Part shown: positions 50,300 through 63,654 of the stretch, piece by piece | Position numbering within the stretch: position 1 is the stretch's first letter | How the letters are laid out: each line of letters begins with the position of its first letter | NCBI RefSeq assembly: GCF_036417845.1 | Contig: NC_090012.1 | Span: forward strand, 806,001-870,000 | Length of the DNA: 64,000 bases | DNA from: Apteryx mantelli | Taxonomy: Eukaryota; Chordata; Aves; Apterygiformes; Apterygidae | Reading direction: 5' to 3' | Translations under genes and position numbers: made by a program | The notes under the pieces: generated by a model | The model's input: the letters and a program-made list of their open reading frames with translations, nothing else | Databases searched by the model: none | Told to the model about the DNA's origin: nothing

Positions 50300-51600
50300 G
50301 GCTGTTTCAGCCCGTCATTGGGGAGTCGGTTTTGAACGGAGCCGCTGGGCTCGGCCGCGGTGGCAGGGAAGCGAAGCGGCCGAGCCCTCGTTAAGCTCCC
50401 CGCGCTAATTCCTCCTCTCTCGGCGAGCGCGCGGCTTCCGCAGAGCGACCGGTATTTGTTCCACAGGTGTTTCCCTTCGGAAGCACCTGCCGTGCAGACG
50501 GACTCGCGCTTCCCTTGGCCTTTCTCCAGGCTTCCTCTGCCTTTCCAGCTCCCTCCCAACTGACTAATTTCCTAGTTTTCCCTCTTTTTTTTTCTTTCCC
50601 CCACTCTTGCCAGGGCAGCGGATCCAGTTCGCCTCCGCTCTTGACACGTCGCCCTTTAGCGGAGCGGCTCGTCTCCCGCAACGAGCACATGGGAAAGCGT
50701 GTGGAAGGCGGAACGCCGCTGCCGCTGCCTCCTCCTTGCCGGGGCTTCGGGCTCGGTGCTGCCGTCGCAGCTCCTTCCGTCAGCGTTTTCCGTCTCCCCG
50801 TGGCCGGGGGGGGGACAGGGACCGGCAGCCGCAGGTGCTAACGGGGCCGGGGGCGGATTACCGCCGGGGCGCGGATGCGATCGCTCCCGACAGGTTGGCG
50901 TTAAATTTAGAGCCGGGGCGGCCGAGCGGGAGCCCTCCCTTAGCCGCCTTAAGCGGGATTAGGGAGCCGGCGGCTCCGGGCTCCTTGCTTTTCCCTCGGG
51001 CAGAAGGGAAGCCGAGGACGTGCCGTTTCCCCCCCCTCCATGCTCCAATGACAGCGGGCGCCCAGTGAAAACGTGGAAAAAATGGGCGGAAAGGGGCATC
51101 CCGAGGGAGGATTTGCTGCCGCCGCGGCCAGCTCCGTCCAGCGAGCTTGGCAGCGCGCGCACACAAGGCTTCTGCCTTAACGTGTATATCCAAGCGCGGG
51201 GAAGGCGTGTAACATTAAACACGGAACTAATTGCATCTTTCCAGGGATCCGGCGCCAATCCCGATGCTCTTAGGGGATCGGCCGGAGCGCTGGGGGCTGC
51301 CGGCTCCCAAACGCCCCCGTTGGCCCCATTTCGGTGCGGGCAGCTCCGCTCTGCTCCGCTCCGGCCCTGGCTGTTTGGCCGCGGCTCCGGCCCAGCCGCT
51401 CGCTCCGGGGCAGGATTTGAATTAAGGGCTTAAAGGCCCGGAAATAGCGGAGCCGCAGCGGGGGGGTGCGTGTGTGTGTGTGTGTGTGTGTGCGTGAAAC
51501 GAGCTGGTTTCCCCGCTCCGTCGCCGGCCGATTTTAAGGGCCGAGCGGGCTGAATCGCGCCAAGTGAGGCCGGGACGCCCCTCGCAGGGCAGGCGGCAGG
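50300..51600. other. H3.3-CRX gap, unique part: no gene recognised
   Basis: GC-rich unique sequence with a short GT run (51,466-51,492). I saw no conserved protein or RNA gene. Confidence 0.5.
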
Positions 51601-52225
51601 GTCGGGATACGGGATACGGGATGCGGGGTCTGGGATTTGGGATGCAGGGTGTTGGAGGTGAGGCGCTGGATGCATTATGTGGGATCTGGGGCTGTGAGAT
51701 GCAGGGGCGGGATGTGGAGCCTGGGATGTGGGATATAGGGAATATGGGATTCTGGATGCGGGATAAAGGGTCTGGGATGGGGGATTTGGGATGCGGGATG
51801 CAGGATACGAGCAATGCAGTGCGTGCAGTGCAGTGGACCCGGTGCAGTGTGCACGGGGCGATGCAGTGCGCACGAAGCGGTGCAGGCAGTGCAGGCAGCG
51901 CAGTGCAGGCAGTGCAGCGCAGTGCAGGCAGCGCAGTGCAGTGCAGTGCAGGCAGTGTAGCGCAGGCAGTGCAGGCAGCACAGTGCAGCGCAGTGCAGGC
52001 AGTGCAGCGCAGTGCAGGCAGCGCAGTGCAGTGCAGTGCAGGCAGTGTAGCACAGGCAGTGCAGGCAGCACAGTGCAGTGCAGTGCAGGCAGTGTAGCAC
52101 AGGCAGTGCAGGCAGCACAGTGCAGTGCAGGCAGCACAGTGCAGCGCAGCGCAGGCAGTGCAGTGCAGTGTAGGCAGCGTAGCGCAGTGCAGGCAGCGCA
52201 GTGCCGTGCAGTGCCCGGGCTGCCG
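51600..52225. repeat. Two adjacent arrays: GGGATGCGGGAT and GCAGTGCAGGCA units
   Basis: From 51,600 to 51,810 the steps are GGGATxxGGGAT-like, of 7-15 bp. From 51,815 to 52,215 they are 5-10 bp steps of GCAGTGCAG(GCA). Short higher-order copies of about 60 bp can be seen in the second array. Confidence 0.88.
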
Positions 52226-52236
52226 GCGCCCCGCGG

Positions 52237-52290
52237 GGATTAGGGTTAATCAGCGCCAAATCCCCGTGTCTCCAAAACAACCTAATCAGG
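52237..52290 (+). promoter_or_regulatory. Cluster of OTX/CRX-type sites upstream of CRX
   Basis: GGATTA (52,237), TTAATC (52,246) and CTAATC (52,282) stand within 54 bases of unique DNA between two arrays, about 900 bases before the putative CRX first exon. K50 homeodomains such as CRX and OTX2 bind TAATC(C). The functional role is inferred. Confidence 0.4.
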
Positions 52291-52364
52291 CCGATTTCCA
52301 CGCGCGGCCCCAGCTGCCGCGAGCCCCGAGGGGCCGGGCACCCGCCGGAGCCGAAACCTCCTCC

Positions 52365-52510
52365 CTCCTCCAGCCCTCCAGCCCTCCATCCATCTCTCCA
52401 TCCCTCCATCCCTCCTTCCCTCCTCCATCCCTCCATCCATCTCTCCTTCCCTCCATCCCTCCTTCCCGCCATCCCTGCATCCCTCCCATCCCTGTGTCCC
52501 GCCGATCCCC
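52365..52510. repeat. CCATCCCTCC short tandem repeat
   Basis: Pyrimidine-rich steps of CCATCCCTCCATC and CCTTCCCTCC on the + strand. They lie between the OTX-site cluster and the CRX promoter. Confidence 0.85.
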
Positions 52511-53040
52511 CAGCGGCTCCACGTGGGGAACCCACGGCCGGGGGGGCTCAGGCAGCCCTGGAAGGGGCTTGATTGGGCCTGGAGCAATTAGTGCCCAGCT
52601 GCCGGTGGGGGTTAACGAGCAGCAGGGGCTGGGGGGGGTCACGGCTCCCCCAGCGCGCCGGGGGGGGGGGGCAAGGTGCGAGGGACGGCTGCATCCGGGT
52701 GGGAATGGGGCAGGATTCCCAGCTCCACGAGGCAGGAGCGGGGCAGGATTCCCAGCTGCATCCGGGCGGGAGCGGGTGCATTTTGCGGCCCCTCGGGGCA
52801 GGAGCGGGGCAGCCATGGCCCAAGGGGGCTGTTTTGCTGTTTGGGGGCCGCTCGCCCCCTTCCCAGGGCTCCCGCACCAGGGAGTTAGCGGGAATTGGGA
52901 GCCGCATCCCGAGCCGTGCCGGTCCCGGACGCCTGGGCCCCCGCAGCAGTGGCAGCAATGCAGCCCCCCCCCCCCAGCTGCCCCTTTCCTGCCCCAATCC
53001 GCCCCCCCGTCCCCATCCCCGTCCCCATCCGTAACCCGGG

Positions 53041-53163
53041 AATTAGTCGGCGTCGGCGTCGTCGGGATTAGCGGCGGATCAGCGCGGTGGCCGGTGACAT
53101 CAGGCCCCGGCGCCCTTAAAGGCGGCAGCGGCGTCCGCGCGGCCTCCCCACCGCCAGCGCCCG
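53041..53163 (+). promoter_or_regulatory. CRX: Putative CRX core promoter and non-coding first exon
   Basis: GGATTA (53,065-53,070) is followed by a CCCTTAAAGG TATA-like element (about 53,113). A short sequence then ends at a good donor, CCCG/GTAAGC, after 53,163. The coding exon begins at an acceptor before 54,711 with 29 bases of leader. The arrangement of a non-coding first exon is common in OTX-family genes. The start site itself is inferred. Confidence 0.5.
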
Positions 53164-53169
53164 GTAAGC

Positions 53170-54650
53170 GCCCGCCGCCCGCGGGGACGGGGACGGGGAC
53201 GGGGACCGGGATCGGGACCGGGATGGGACCCTCTGGCTCAGGGACAAGCCACCGGCTCGGTGTCCTGGCATGGGAATGGGGACAGGGCTCTCGGGTGACG
53301 TCCTTGGTGTCCTGGGGCTTGGGGACAGGGATGGGGGTCTGGGGTGACGTCCTCCAGGTTGGGGACAAGCCACCGGCTCGGTGTCCTGGGGTTTGGGGAC
53401 GGGGATCTGCAGCGACGTCCCCTGGCTCGGGGACTGGCCACCAGGTCTGCGGTGACATCCTCCGGCTTGGGGACAAGCCACCAACTTGGTGTCCTGGGGT
53501 TTGGGCATGGGGACCTGGGGGTGACGTCCTCCAGTTTGGGGACAAGCCACCGGCTCGGTGTCCTGGGGTTTGGGGACGGGGATGGGGTCTGCAGTGACAT
53601 CCCCGGGTTTGGGGACGAGCCACCAGGTCTGTCCTGGGGTTTGGGGACGGGGACGTGGGTCTGGGTCGATGTCCCCCGGCTTGGGGACGAGCCACCAGCT
53701 CCGTGTCCTGGGGTTTGGGGACGGGGGGGGGGGGTCCATGGTGACGCCACGGCTCGGGGACGGGATGCCGTGTCTGTCCCCGGCTCGGGGACGGGGATGC
53801 AGCTCCGGGGCACCCAGGTCTGCACACGGGTCTGCACACGGGTCTGCACACGCACGCACACGCATGCACACGCATGCACACGCATGCACACGCATGCACA
53901 CGCATGGCCCCGCGCACAGACACGCGTCTGGTGCAGGGCCGCGCACACGGGTGTGCACACACCTCCGCGGGCCCGGACACGCACCGCTCCACGTGTGCAC
54001 AGACACATGGACACGCACTGCTCCATGCGTGTGCACGGACACGCGTGTCACCGTGGGCCTGCGCATGCACTGCTCCACACGGACATGCACGCGCGGACAT
54101 GCACCGCTCATGTACGGCCCCCGCCACGCAGGCACGCACCCCCCCCACGCGTACGTGGACCCCGCCACGCATGCACGGCGCCTGCCACACCACGCAGGAG
54201 CCACGCCACACGTGCACAGCCCATGCCACATGCACGGGCTATGCCACGTGCGCGCAAGCCCTGCCACACATGCATGCATGGTCCCTGACACGCATGTACG
54301 GACCCTGCCACGCCATGCACATGTGATGTCATGCATGCACGGACCACGCCACACCATGCATGGTCCCCGACACGCCATGCACATGCTATGCCATGCATGC
54401 ATGGACCCCGACACGCATGCATGGACCCTGCCACACCATGCATGGGCCCCAACACACCATGCACATGCTATGCCACGCATGCGCAGACCCCGCCACGCAT
54501 GCACGGCTCATGCCATGCACAACTCATGCCATGCACGGGTCCTGCAGCACCATGCATAGTTCATGGTGTGCGCAGCCCCGCCACGTCGTGCGTGTCCCCC
54601 GTCATGTGTGTCCCCCGTCACACGGGTCCCCTGTCACGCGTGTCCCCGCA
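53170..54650. repeat. Minisatellites in the CRX 5'UTR intron
   Basis: The left array (53,210-53,760) has units of about 60-70 bp sharing GGGGACAAGCCACCGGCTCG and GTGTCCTGGGGTTTGGGGAC. The right array (53,815-54,640) has GCACACGCATGCACACGCAT and CATGCACGGACC steps, largely alternating purine-pyrimidine, a composition prone to form Z-DNA. Confidence 0.88.
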
Positions 54651-54739
54651 CGCCCCGCAGGGCTCACGCGGCTCCGGGCGCCGGCTCGCTGAGCCCCTCT
54701 CCGCCCGCAGCCGGCCGCGGCGCAGCCGCCCGGAGCGCG

Positions 54740-56785
<2,046 letters not shown>

Positions 56786-56809
56786 GCGCCTGCTGCTGCG
56801 CCCGTGGCC

Positions 56810-58135
56810 CGGCATGGTGCGTCCCTGCACGGTGCATCCTTGCAGCATGGGACGGCATTGCAGCATGGTGCATCCTCACAGCACAGTGCATCCTTGCAAT
56901 GTGGCACGGTATTGCAGCACGGTGCAGCCGTGCATGCTACATCCTCACAGCACGGTGCATCGTTTCAACATGGGACAGTGTTGCAGTACGGTGCATCCCC
57001 GCGTGGTGCATCCTCACGGCGTGGTGCATCCTCACAGCATGGGACAGCGTTGCAACACGGTGCAGCCCTGCATGGTGCATCATCGCAGCATGGTGCATCC
57101 TTGCAACATGGCACAGTATTGCAGCACACTGCAGCCATGCATGCTGCATCTTCACAGCATGGGACAGCGTTGCAGCACAGTGCACCTTCACAGCATGGTG
57201 CATCCCCACGGCATGTGACATCGCTGCAGCACAGTGCAGCCTCGTGGCACGGGACAGCCCTGCAGCAAGGTGCATCCTCAGGGCACGGTGCATCCTCACG
57301 GCGTGGCACAGCGTTGCATGGTGCATCTTCACATCCTGGTGCTTCCTTGCACAGTGCGTCCTCGCAGCGTGGCACATCCTCGCGGCACGGTGCATCCTCG
57401 CGGCCCGGGGCATCCTCAGAGTGGGGCAGAGCCTCGCAGCAAGGCGCAGCCTCACGGCACCGTGCACCCTCGCAGCACGGAGCAGCCCCACGGCGCGGTG
57501 CAGCCTCGCTGGCTTGTGGCACCGTGCAGCCTTGCCGGACTATGGATGGGGCAGCTCTGCGGCCGGGTGCATCTGCACCAGCTTGCGGCACGGCAAAGCT
57601 TCGGCAGACTGCGGCTGGTGCATCTTCACAGCACGGCGCATCCTCGCCAGCCTGCAGCGTGCTGCAGCTGTGCCGGACCGCGAATGGCGCATCCCGGGAG
57701 ATGGCACATCCTTGCATGGTGCGGCCTCAGCGGTTCATGAAATGGTGCATCCCTGCAGGACAGTGCGTCCTTGCACGGTGCATCCCTGCAGCACGGTGCA
57801 TCCCTGCACAGTGCATCATCACGGCATGGTGCATCCTCGCTGGCCTGTGAAATGCCGCATCCCTGCAGCATGGTGCATCCCTACAGCACGGTGCATCCTT
57901 GCACGGTGCATCCCTGCGGGATGGTGCATCCTTGCACGGTGCATCACCATGGCACGGTGCATCCTCACTGGCCTGTGAAATGCCGCATCCCTGCAGCACG
58001 GTGCATCCTGGCAGGATGATGCATCCTTGCATGGTGCGTCCCTGCAGCACGGTGCATCCTTGCACGGTGCATCCCTGCAGCACGGTGCATACCCACAGCA
58101 CGGTGCATCCTTGCACGCTGCATCCCCGCGGCGCA
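56810..58135. repeat. Minisatellite directly after the CRX stop, CAGCACGGTGCATCC units
   Basis: About 1.3 kb of 18-22 bp steps (TTGCACGGTGCATCCCTGCA; CTCACAGCATGGTGCATCC) starts 25 bases after the CRX stop codon, so it is likely transcribed as CRX 3'UTR. AATAAA-containing A-rich sequence at 58,405-58,440 is a possible transcript end. Many frames of 80-700 aa cross this array and are not genes. Confidence 0.9.
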
Positions 58136-58499
58136 GCCCCTGCACGGGCGCCCCCGGCTCGAGCCCCTGCTCCTCCGTGCCGACCCCAAACCCTCTTCTC
58201 CCCCTCCCCGGCCCGACCCCCCCCCCCCCCCCCGCGGCCGGTTCCCCCCTCCGGGGCAGAGCCGCCCCACGGCGCCGTTCGCGGACCTCGGCGCGGGCTG
58301 CGTCCCCGACCCTCCGTCCCCGCTAGGGAGAGACGACCCCCCCCGGCCCGGGGACGGGATTCGGGATTAAAAAACAGGAGAAGGAACAACTACGGCAGCA
58401 AAAGAAAAAATAAAAAAGGAAAAAAGGCTTTAAATAAAAAAAGCCCCAAAGGAGGCCGGGCCGCTGCGCTCTGCCTCGCTTCCCCTGCTGCTCGCGCGG

Positions 58500-58715
58500 G
58501 TAACGAAGGCGCTGCAGGCGAAGGCGGGTGCAAACGAAGAGGGGGTGCAAACGAAGGCGGTTGCAATTGGCTAACGAAGGGGGGGGGCTGCAAACGCAGG
58601 GGGCTGCGAAGGAGCAAGCAAAGGCGGCTGCAACCGTGCGAGCGCAAGGAGGGGCTGCAAACGAAGGGGGGCTGCAAACGAAGGGGGGCTGCAAACGAAG
58701 GGGGGCTGCAAACGA
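58500..58715. repeat. GCTGCAAACGAAGGGGG tandem repeat
   Basis: Perfect to near-perfect 17 bp steps at 58,650-58,710, looser to the left. Confidence 0.88.
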
Positions 58716-58799
58716 GCACCCTTCGCATGAGGGACCCGGCTCGGTGGGTCCCGTTGCACGAGGCTGCCAGCCCTCCCCCCCCCCCCTTTAATTCGGGCC

Positions 58800-58925
58800 G
58801 TTTAATGAAAGTTGTGTTTTGGAAAGGGGGAATTTTTTTTTTCCCCGTTTCCTTTAACCCCTAAATCCGCCCCCGAATGACATTGCAAATCCATTAGGGC
58901 GCTAATCCGGTGATGCAAGCGGCTG
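58800..58925. promoter_or_regulatory. Unique AT-richer island with CTAATCC site downstream of CRX
   Basis: Between two minisatellites lies a non-repetitive stretch with ATTGCAAAT (octamer-like, 58,882), CCATTAGGGC and CTAATCC (58,902-58,908). A second CTAATCC lies at 59,530-59,536. This may be a retinal enhancer, on sequence motifs only. Confidence 0.3.
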
Positions 58926-58989
58926 CGTGGCCGCGCCGGGCCCACAGCGGGCGCGTGTGGGGCAGGTGCAGGCTGGCGGGGCCCACGGT

Positions 58990-60215
58990 GCGCACAGGGG
59001 GACATGGGGGGACATGGGGGAACATGGGGACATGGGGGGACATGGGGGGACATGGGGACATGGGGGAACATGGGGGGCACGGGGGGATCCATGCACACGG
59101 GGATGGTGCAGACAGGGTCCGTGCACACAGATCCCTGCACACGGGGCCGTGCACGCACATGGGTGCATGCACATGGGGTGCACACACGGGGTGCACACAC
59201 ATGGGGTGCATGCATGCACACGGGTCCATGCACACACACACGGGGTGCATGCATGCATATGGGGCGCACACACAGGGGGCATGCACACAAGTCTGTGCAC
59301 ACACGGGGTGCATGCACTCATGCACACGGGGTGCACACATGCAGGGTGCACACACATGGGTGCATGCACACAGGTCCGTGCACACACAGGGTGCACGCAC
59401 ACACACGGGGGGTGCACACACGCATGCACGGGGGGGGGTGCGCACATGCCCGCGGGGTGCACACATGCAGGGCCCAGGCGTGCGCACCCCGTGCCTGCAG
59501 GCCGCCCGCGGGGGGGGGGAGCTGCGGCCCTAATCCAGGCCCTGCCGGGCAGATGGGGAGTTAATCGGCCTGGCGGGGGGGGCAGGGGGGGACGCTGGGA
59601 CCTTGCGAAGGGTGAACGCGCCGCGGGGGGGGGGGGGGGGCGGGAATAAGGTTAAGCTTGGTTTAAAGTGGCTAAGGAAGGGGATTTGGGGGGGGGGGGC
59701 TCGGGCCTGGGGTGCAACAGGGAGGGGGACGGGGTGCAGGGGGGGGCAGGGTGCATGCAGGGATGGGGTGCATGGCAGGATGGGGTGCAGGGGGGGACAG
59801 GGGGGTGCAGTGCAGGGGGAATGGGGTGCAGGGGGAATGGGGTGCAGGGGGGATGGGGTGCATGAGGGGATGGGGTGCAGGGGGGATGGGTGCATGAGGG
59901 GATGGGTGTGCATGGGGGGACGGGGTGCATGGCAGGATGGGGTGCCGGGGGGGGGACAGGGGGGTGCAGTGCAGGGGGAAGGGGGTGCAGGGGGGGATGG
60001 GGTACAGGAGAATGGGGTGCACAGGGGGATGGGGTGCAGGAGGGGGATGCGGTGCATGGCAGGACAGGGTGCAGGGGGACGGGGTGCATGGAGGGATGGG
60101 GTGCACAGGGAATGGGTGTGCATGGGGGGACAGGGTGCATGGCAGGATGGGGGCAGGGGACGGAGTGCAGATGGACGGGGTGCACACGCCAGGGTGTGCA
60201 GGTTTGCACGGCTGG
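58990..60215. repeat. Three minisatellites between CRX and DMAC2
   Basis: GGGGGACATGGGGACATG steps (58,998-59,090), GGTGCACACACATGGGGTGC steps (59,095-59,480) and GGATGGGGTGCAGGGGG steps (59,700-60,210) follow one another. The unique gap at 59,490-59,690 holds the CTAATCC noted above. Confidence 0.9.
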
Positions 60216-60334
60216 TTGCATGTAAACACAGCCTCCCCCCCCCCCCCCCGGGCTGGGGGGGCCCAGGCGTCCCGCCCCCCCCCCCGGGCTCCCCCGCGTG
60301 CTCCGCTCCGGCCGCCAGGCGGCGGCAGAGCACG

Positions 60335-60617
60335 CTCCGGGGGCGTGGCTACGGGGGAAGGGGCGTGGAACGGGGGGCGTGGGCTAAGGGAAGGGGGCGT
60401 GGCACGGGGGCGCGGCGCTGGGGGCTTCGCTGCAGGGAGGGGCGTGGTCATGGGGGAGAGCCCAGCGGAGGGGGAGAGGGCGTGGTTAAGGGGTCGGGGG
60501 CGTGGCTATGCAGCGTGGGGGCGTGGCCTAGCCATGTGCGGAGAACTGGGCGGTTCTCCGGGGACGAGGGGAGGCTCCGCCCCCTGCTGTTGGCGCCTGT
60601 CACGTGACGGGCGCAAG
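60335..60617 (+). promoter_or_regulatory. DMAC2: DMAC2 promoter: GGGGCGTGG boxes and a GTCACGTGAC palindrome
   Basis: About ten GGGGCGTGG(C/T) KLF/SP-type boxes (60,340-60,530) precede a perfect GTCACGTGAC E-box palindrome (60,599-60,608). That palindrome is the USF/TFE3-class site often seen at mitochondrial and lysosomal genes, and it sits 10 bases before the ATG in an AAGATGGC context. Confidence 0.65.
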
Positions 60618-62983
60618 ATGGCTGCGCTCGGGGCGGTAGGTGGTTCCCGCCCCCTCCACCCCCCCCCACCGGTCACCTTGGGGACGTGACCCGCCCCCCC
60701 CCCTCCCCCGGGGCTGGGCCTGGCCGGGGGGGGGGCAGGTTTGGGGGGGTCCCAGGGCCCCGCCCGGGCCTCAATGGGGGCTTGGGGGTGTCCAAAGGCC
60801 CCGCAGGCCTAAAGGGAGGGGGCAGGTTTGGGGGGGGGGATCAGCATAGGGTGTGTGTGTCCCCCCCCACGAGGGTCCTCCGCGTCGTCCCCCCCATGTG
60901 CCCCCATTTCTCCCCCCCCCAAGGGCCCCCATGTCCCATGTCCCCCCCATGTGTCCCCATTCCCCCCCCCCGAGGACCCCCATGTCCCCCCCAGGTGCCC
61001 CCCCATGTCCCATGTCTTCCCCCCCCGGTGCCCCCCCATTTCCCCCCCCCGAGGGGCCACCATGTCCCATTGCCCCCCCTCCCCGAGGGCTCCCCGTGTC
61101 ACTCCCCCCAGGCACCCCCCCATGTCCCCCCCCAGGTGCCCCCATTGCCCCCCACCGAGGGCCTCCCTTGTCGTCCCCCCCCCGGGTGCCCCCTGTGTCC
61201 CGTGTCTCCCCCCCCGTGACCCCCATTCTCCCCCCCCCCCGAGGACCCCTCTTGTTGTCCCCACCCGGGTCCCCCCCCATGTCCCATGTTGTCCCCCCCT
61301 GTGACCCCCATTCCCCCCCCGAGGGGCCCCTGTGTCCCCCCCTCCCTGGTGCCCCCATTCCCCCCCCCAAAGGCCCCCTATGCCCCCTACCCCTTGGACG
61401 CCCCCCCACCCCACCCCGCTCTGCCCGGGGGGGGCCGGGGGCCGCACGGTGCCGAGCCTCTCCCGCCGCAGCTCCGGCGCTGCGGGGGGGCCTGGGGGGG
61501 GGCCCGGGCGGCTCCGGCTGCTGCTTCCGCTGGCTGCGGCCGCGCCTGGGCCTCCTCCGGGCCGGCGGCGGCGGCGGAGCTGCGGTTCGCCGCCCTGCGC
61601 CGCCTCGGCGCCTGGTTCTCCGACGCGGAGGTGCTGGCGGGCTGGAGCGCCCGGCTGCAGCGCTACCCGCCTCCGGACGAAGAACGCGTGAGTACGGCAT
61701 CGGCGTTCCCGGGCGCCGGAGCGGCGGGAAGCAGCACCCCCTGGTGACGCCGCGCTGGCTCTCGCGCAGCTACTGCGGCTACGTGCAGGAGCTCTACGGC
61801 GACGACGTGGCGGCCGCCTACTTCGCCATCTCCTGCTGCGGCGGCGGCGCCAGGTGATGCCCGGGATCGCGGCGGGATGGTGGCGGGATCGCAGCATGGC
61901 CTCACATGCTACCACTCCCCCCCCCCCCGCTTTCCGCGCAGGTTCGAGGGCCGGGACGAGTGGCTGCGACCCGACGCGCGCGGGCGCTTCAGCCCGGAGC
62001 TGCTGCAGCTCCGGGACGTTCCCGTGGTGGCCATCGACCTCCGCGGCTCCGCCGTCAACTACAGCGGCTTGGACAACCTGGGTGAGCCGGGGCGCCGCGC
62101 GGGGACGCCGGAGGCACCGGAGCCCGCCTTTCCCCCCTCCGCTGGGACGGGAACAGTTCCTGGTGGCGGCGGCAGCTAAACGAGCCTCATCGTTAGCTGG
62201 CAATAACGGGAAAGCCGGGAGCTGCCGGGAGGGAGCCGGCGCAATGGGGAGGGAGCCCGGAGGGAGCCGGAGCTGCTGGGAGCCGCCAGGGAGGGAATTT
62301 CCCACTGCTCCTCCACTTCCGTGGCCAGAGTGTGGCACCCGCGTTTCCTCCTGGGATTTCCTGGCCCCGGAGTGGGGCTGCTCTAGCCAAAAGCCGTGTG
62401 GGCTCCGTTGCCGGGCGGATCCCGGCTCGTTCCGAGGAGGCGGCTTGAGCGGGGCGCCGTCGCCCGCAGTGCGGCTCACGCGGCTCCGGCACCTGGACCT
62501 GGGCGGCTGCCGGCACCTGGACGACTGGGCGCTGGCGCGGCTGCACGTGTTCGGCGAGAAGCCTGCGGGAGCTGTCGGTGGCCGGCTGCCCCCGTGTCAC
62601 CGAGCGCGGCCTGGCCGCCCTCCACCACCTGCGGTGAGCGCCGGGGATTTGCCGGGAACGCCGGCTCCCGCCTCGGGGACGCAGAAAGGGGGAGGTGGGG
62701 GCGACAAGACCCCGCTCGCGACGGCACTGGGGACCCCGGGGAGGGACGGAGCCGGCTCCTTGCCGTCCCCCCCCGCCTGGAAAGCCTGGTAGCCGGCGGG
62801 TTTTCCGGGATCGACTCCGTCTCCCCCCACAGGCACCTGCAGCGCCTGGACGTCTCGGACCTGCCGGCTGTTCCCAACAAGGGCCTGGTCCGCATCCTGC
62901 TGGAGGAGATGCTGCCGCACTGCCAGGTGGTGGGAATGGACTACGGAGACGGGCTGGAGCCCCCCCCAGGCCCCCCGGCGTAA
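60618..62983 (+). CDS. DMAC2: DMAC2 (ATP5SL), mitochondrial complex I distal-arm assembly factor; one extra base in exon 5
   Basis: Exons: 60618-60635, 61472-61687, 61735-61853 (acceptor uncertain by 3 bases), 61942-62081, 62470-62633 and 62833-62983 (TAA), giving about 268 aa (human 257). The N-terminus is Arg/Ala-rich without acidic residues at first, fitting a mitochondrial presequence. Conserved blocks are [61 protein letters not shown]-like VNYSGLDNL, the LRR-like [20 protein letters not shown] and [20 protein letters not shown], then [18 protein letters not shown]. Within 62,559-62,571 one surplus C after GAGAAG breaks the frame. Without it the exon continues [20 protein letters not shown] as in human, and all phases close. 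ATTAAA at 63,320-63,325. Members assemble the distal membrane arm of complex I in the inner membrane. Confidence 0.93.
60860..61400. repeat. C-rich degenerate repeat in DMAC2 intron 1
   Basis: Steps of 25-45 bp with CCCCCATGTCCC, GTGCCCCCATT and CCCCCGAGG variants. The minus strand is G-run rich. Confidence 0.82.
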
Positions 62984-63467
62984 CGGCGTCGCAAATCCCC
63001 CCCCCAGGCCGAAGGGGTTTTGGGGTGAAATCGCCCGGATGCAGCCCCCTAGAGCAGCTTTTGGGGGGTGAAACCGCTCCCCCCCTCACACCCGGCCCCC
63101 GTCGAGTGGATTTGGGGGTGGAATCGCCCTCCTCGGAGGAGTGGAGCCACCGCAGCTCCCTGCCCTGTTTTCCCCTCCTCCCCGCGGGCTTTGGCCGCGA
63201 TTCCCGGCGTCCGGACGGGTTTCGGCGCTGGAAACGTCCGGCCTCCTCCCGCGGGCGGCAGCGGGGTGCCTCCGCCGACGTCTCGGCCGGGCTCGGACCT
63301 CGCCGGGACGCCAAGGACCATTAAACGGGGGGGTTCCCGGCTCCGCGCAGCGCCCGGCCTCTGCTTCCTCCTTCCGCGTGCGCGTGGGGACGGGGAGGAC
63401 GGAAAAGGCGCCCGCGGGGGCGGCGGCAGTGGCCGGGTTTATTGGGGAGGGGGCGGCAGGCGCCGGG

Positions 63468-63639
63468 TCAGCGCTCGAAGTGCTCGAGCGGGTAGTGCTC
63501 GCCGTACTGCTGCAGTTGCCGCGCCAGGGGCCTCCTGCTGCTTCTGCAGGCGCGGCGGCATCTCCCGGTAGACGTCGGAGAAGAGCAGCTCCGGGTTGGG
63601 CTTCAGCTTGCGCTCCGCCTGCTCGAAGGCCTCCATCAC
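63468..63639 (-). CDS. BCKDHA: BCKDHA, branched-chain keto acid dehydrogenase E1-alpha: last coding exon only, one extra base
   Basis: Read on the minus strand, an acceptor CCCCGCAG is followed by [36 protein letters not shown]. Past one surplus C in a C4 run (63,524-63,529 area) it continues [19 protein letters not shown] and TGA (63,470-63,468). This is the exact C-terminus of the E1-alpha subunit of the mitochondrial BCKD complex, which decarboxylates the keto acids of Leu, Ile and Val. The exon is 172 bases where 171 is expected. The rest of the gene lies beyond the window. AATAAA on the minus strand at 63,443-63,438 leaves a 3'UTR of only a few dozen bases. Confidence 0.95.
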
Positions 63640-63654
63640 CTGCGGGGAGCCGGA

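Noticed and set aside
59530-60690. Frames of 190-334 aa rich in G/W or P/H
   Set aside because: By-products of the GGATGGGGTGCAGGGGG array.
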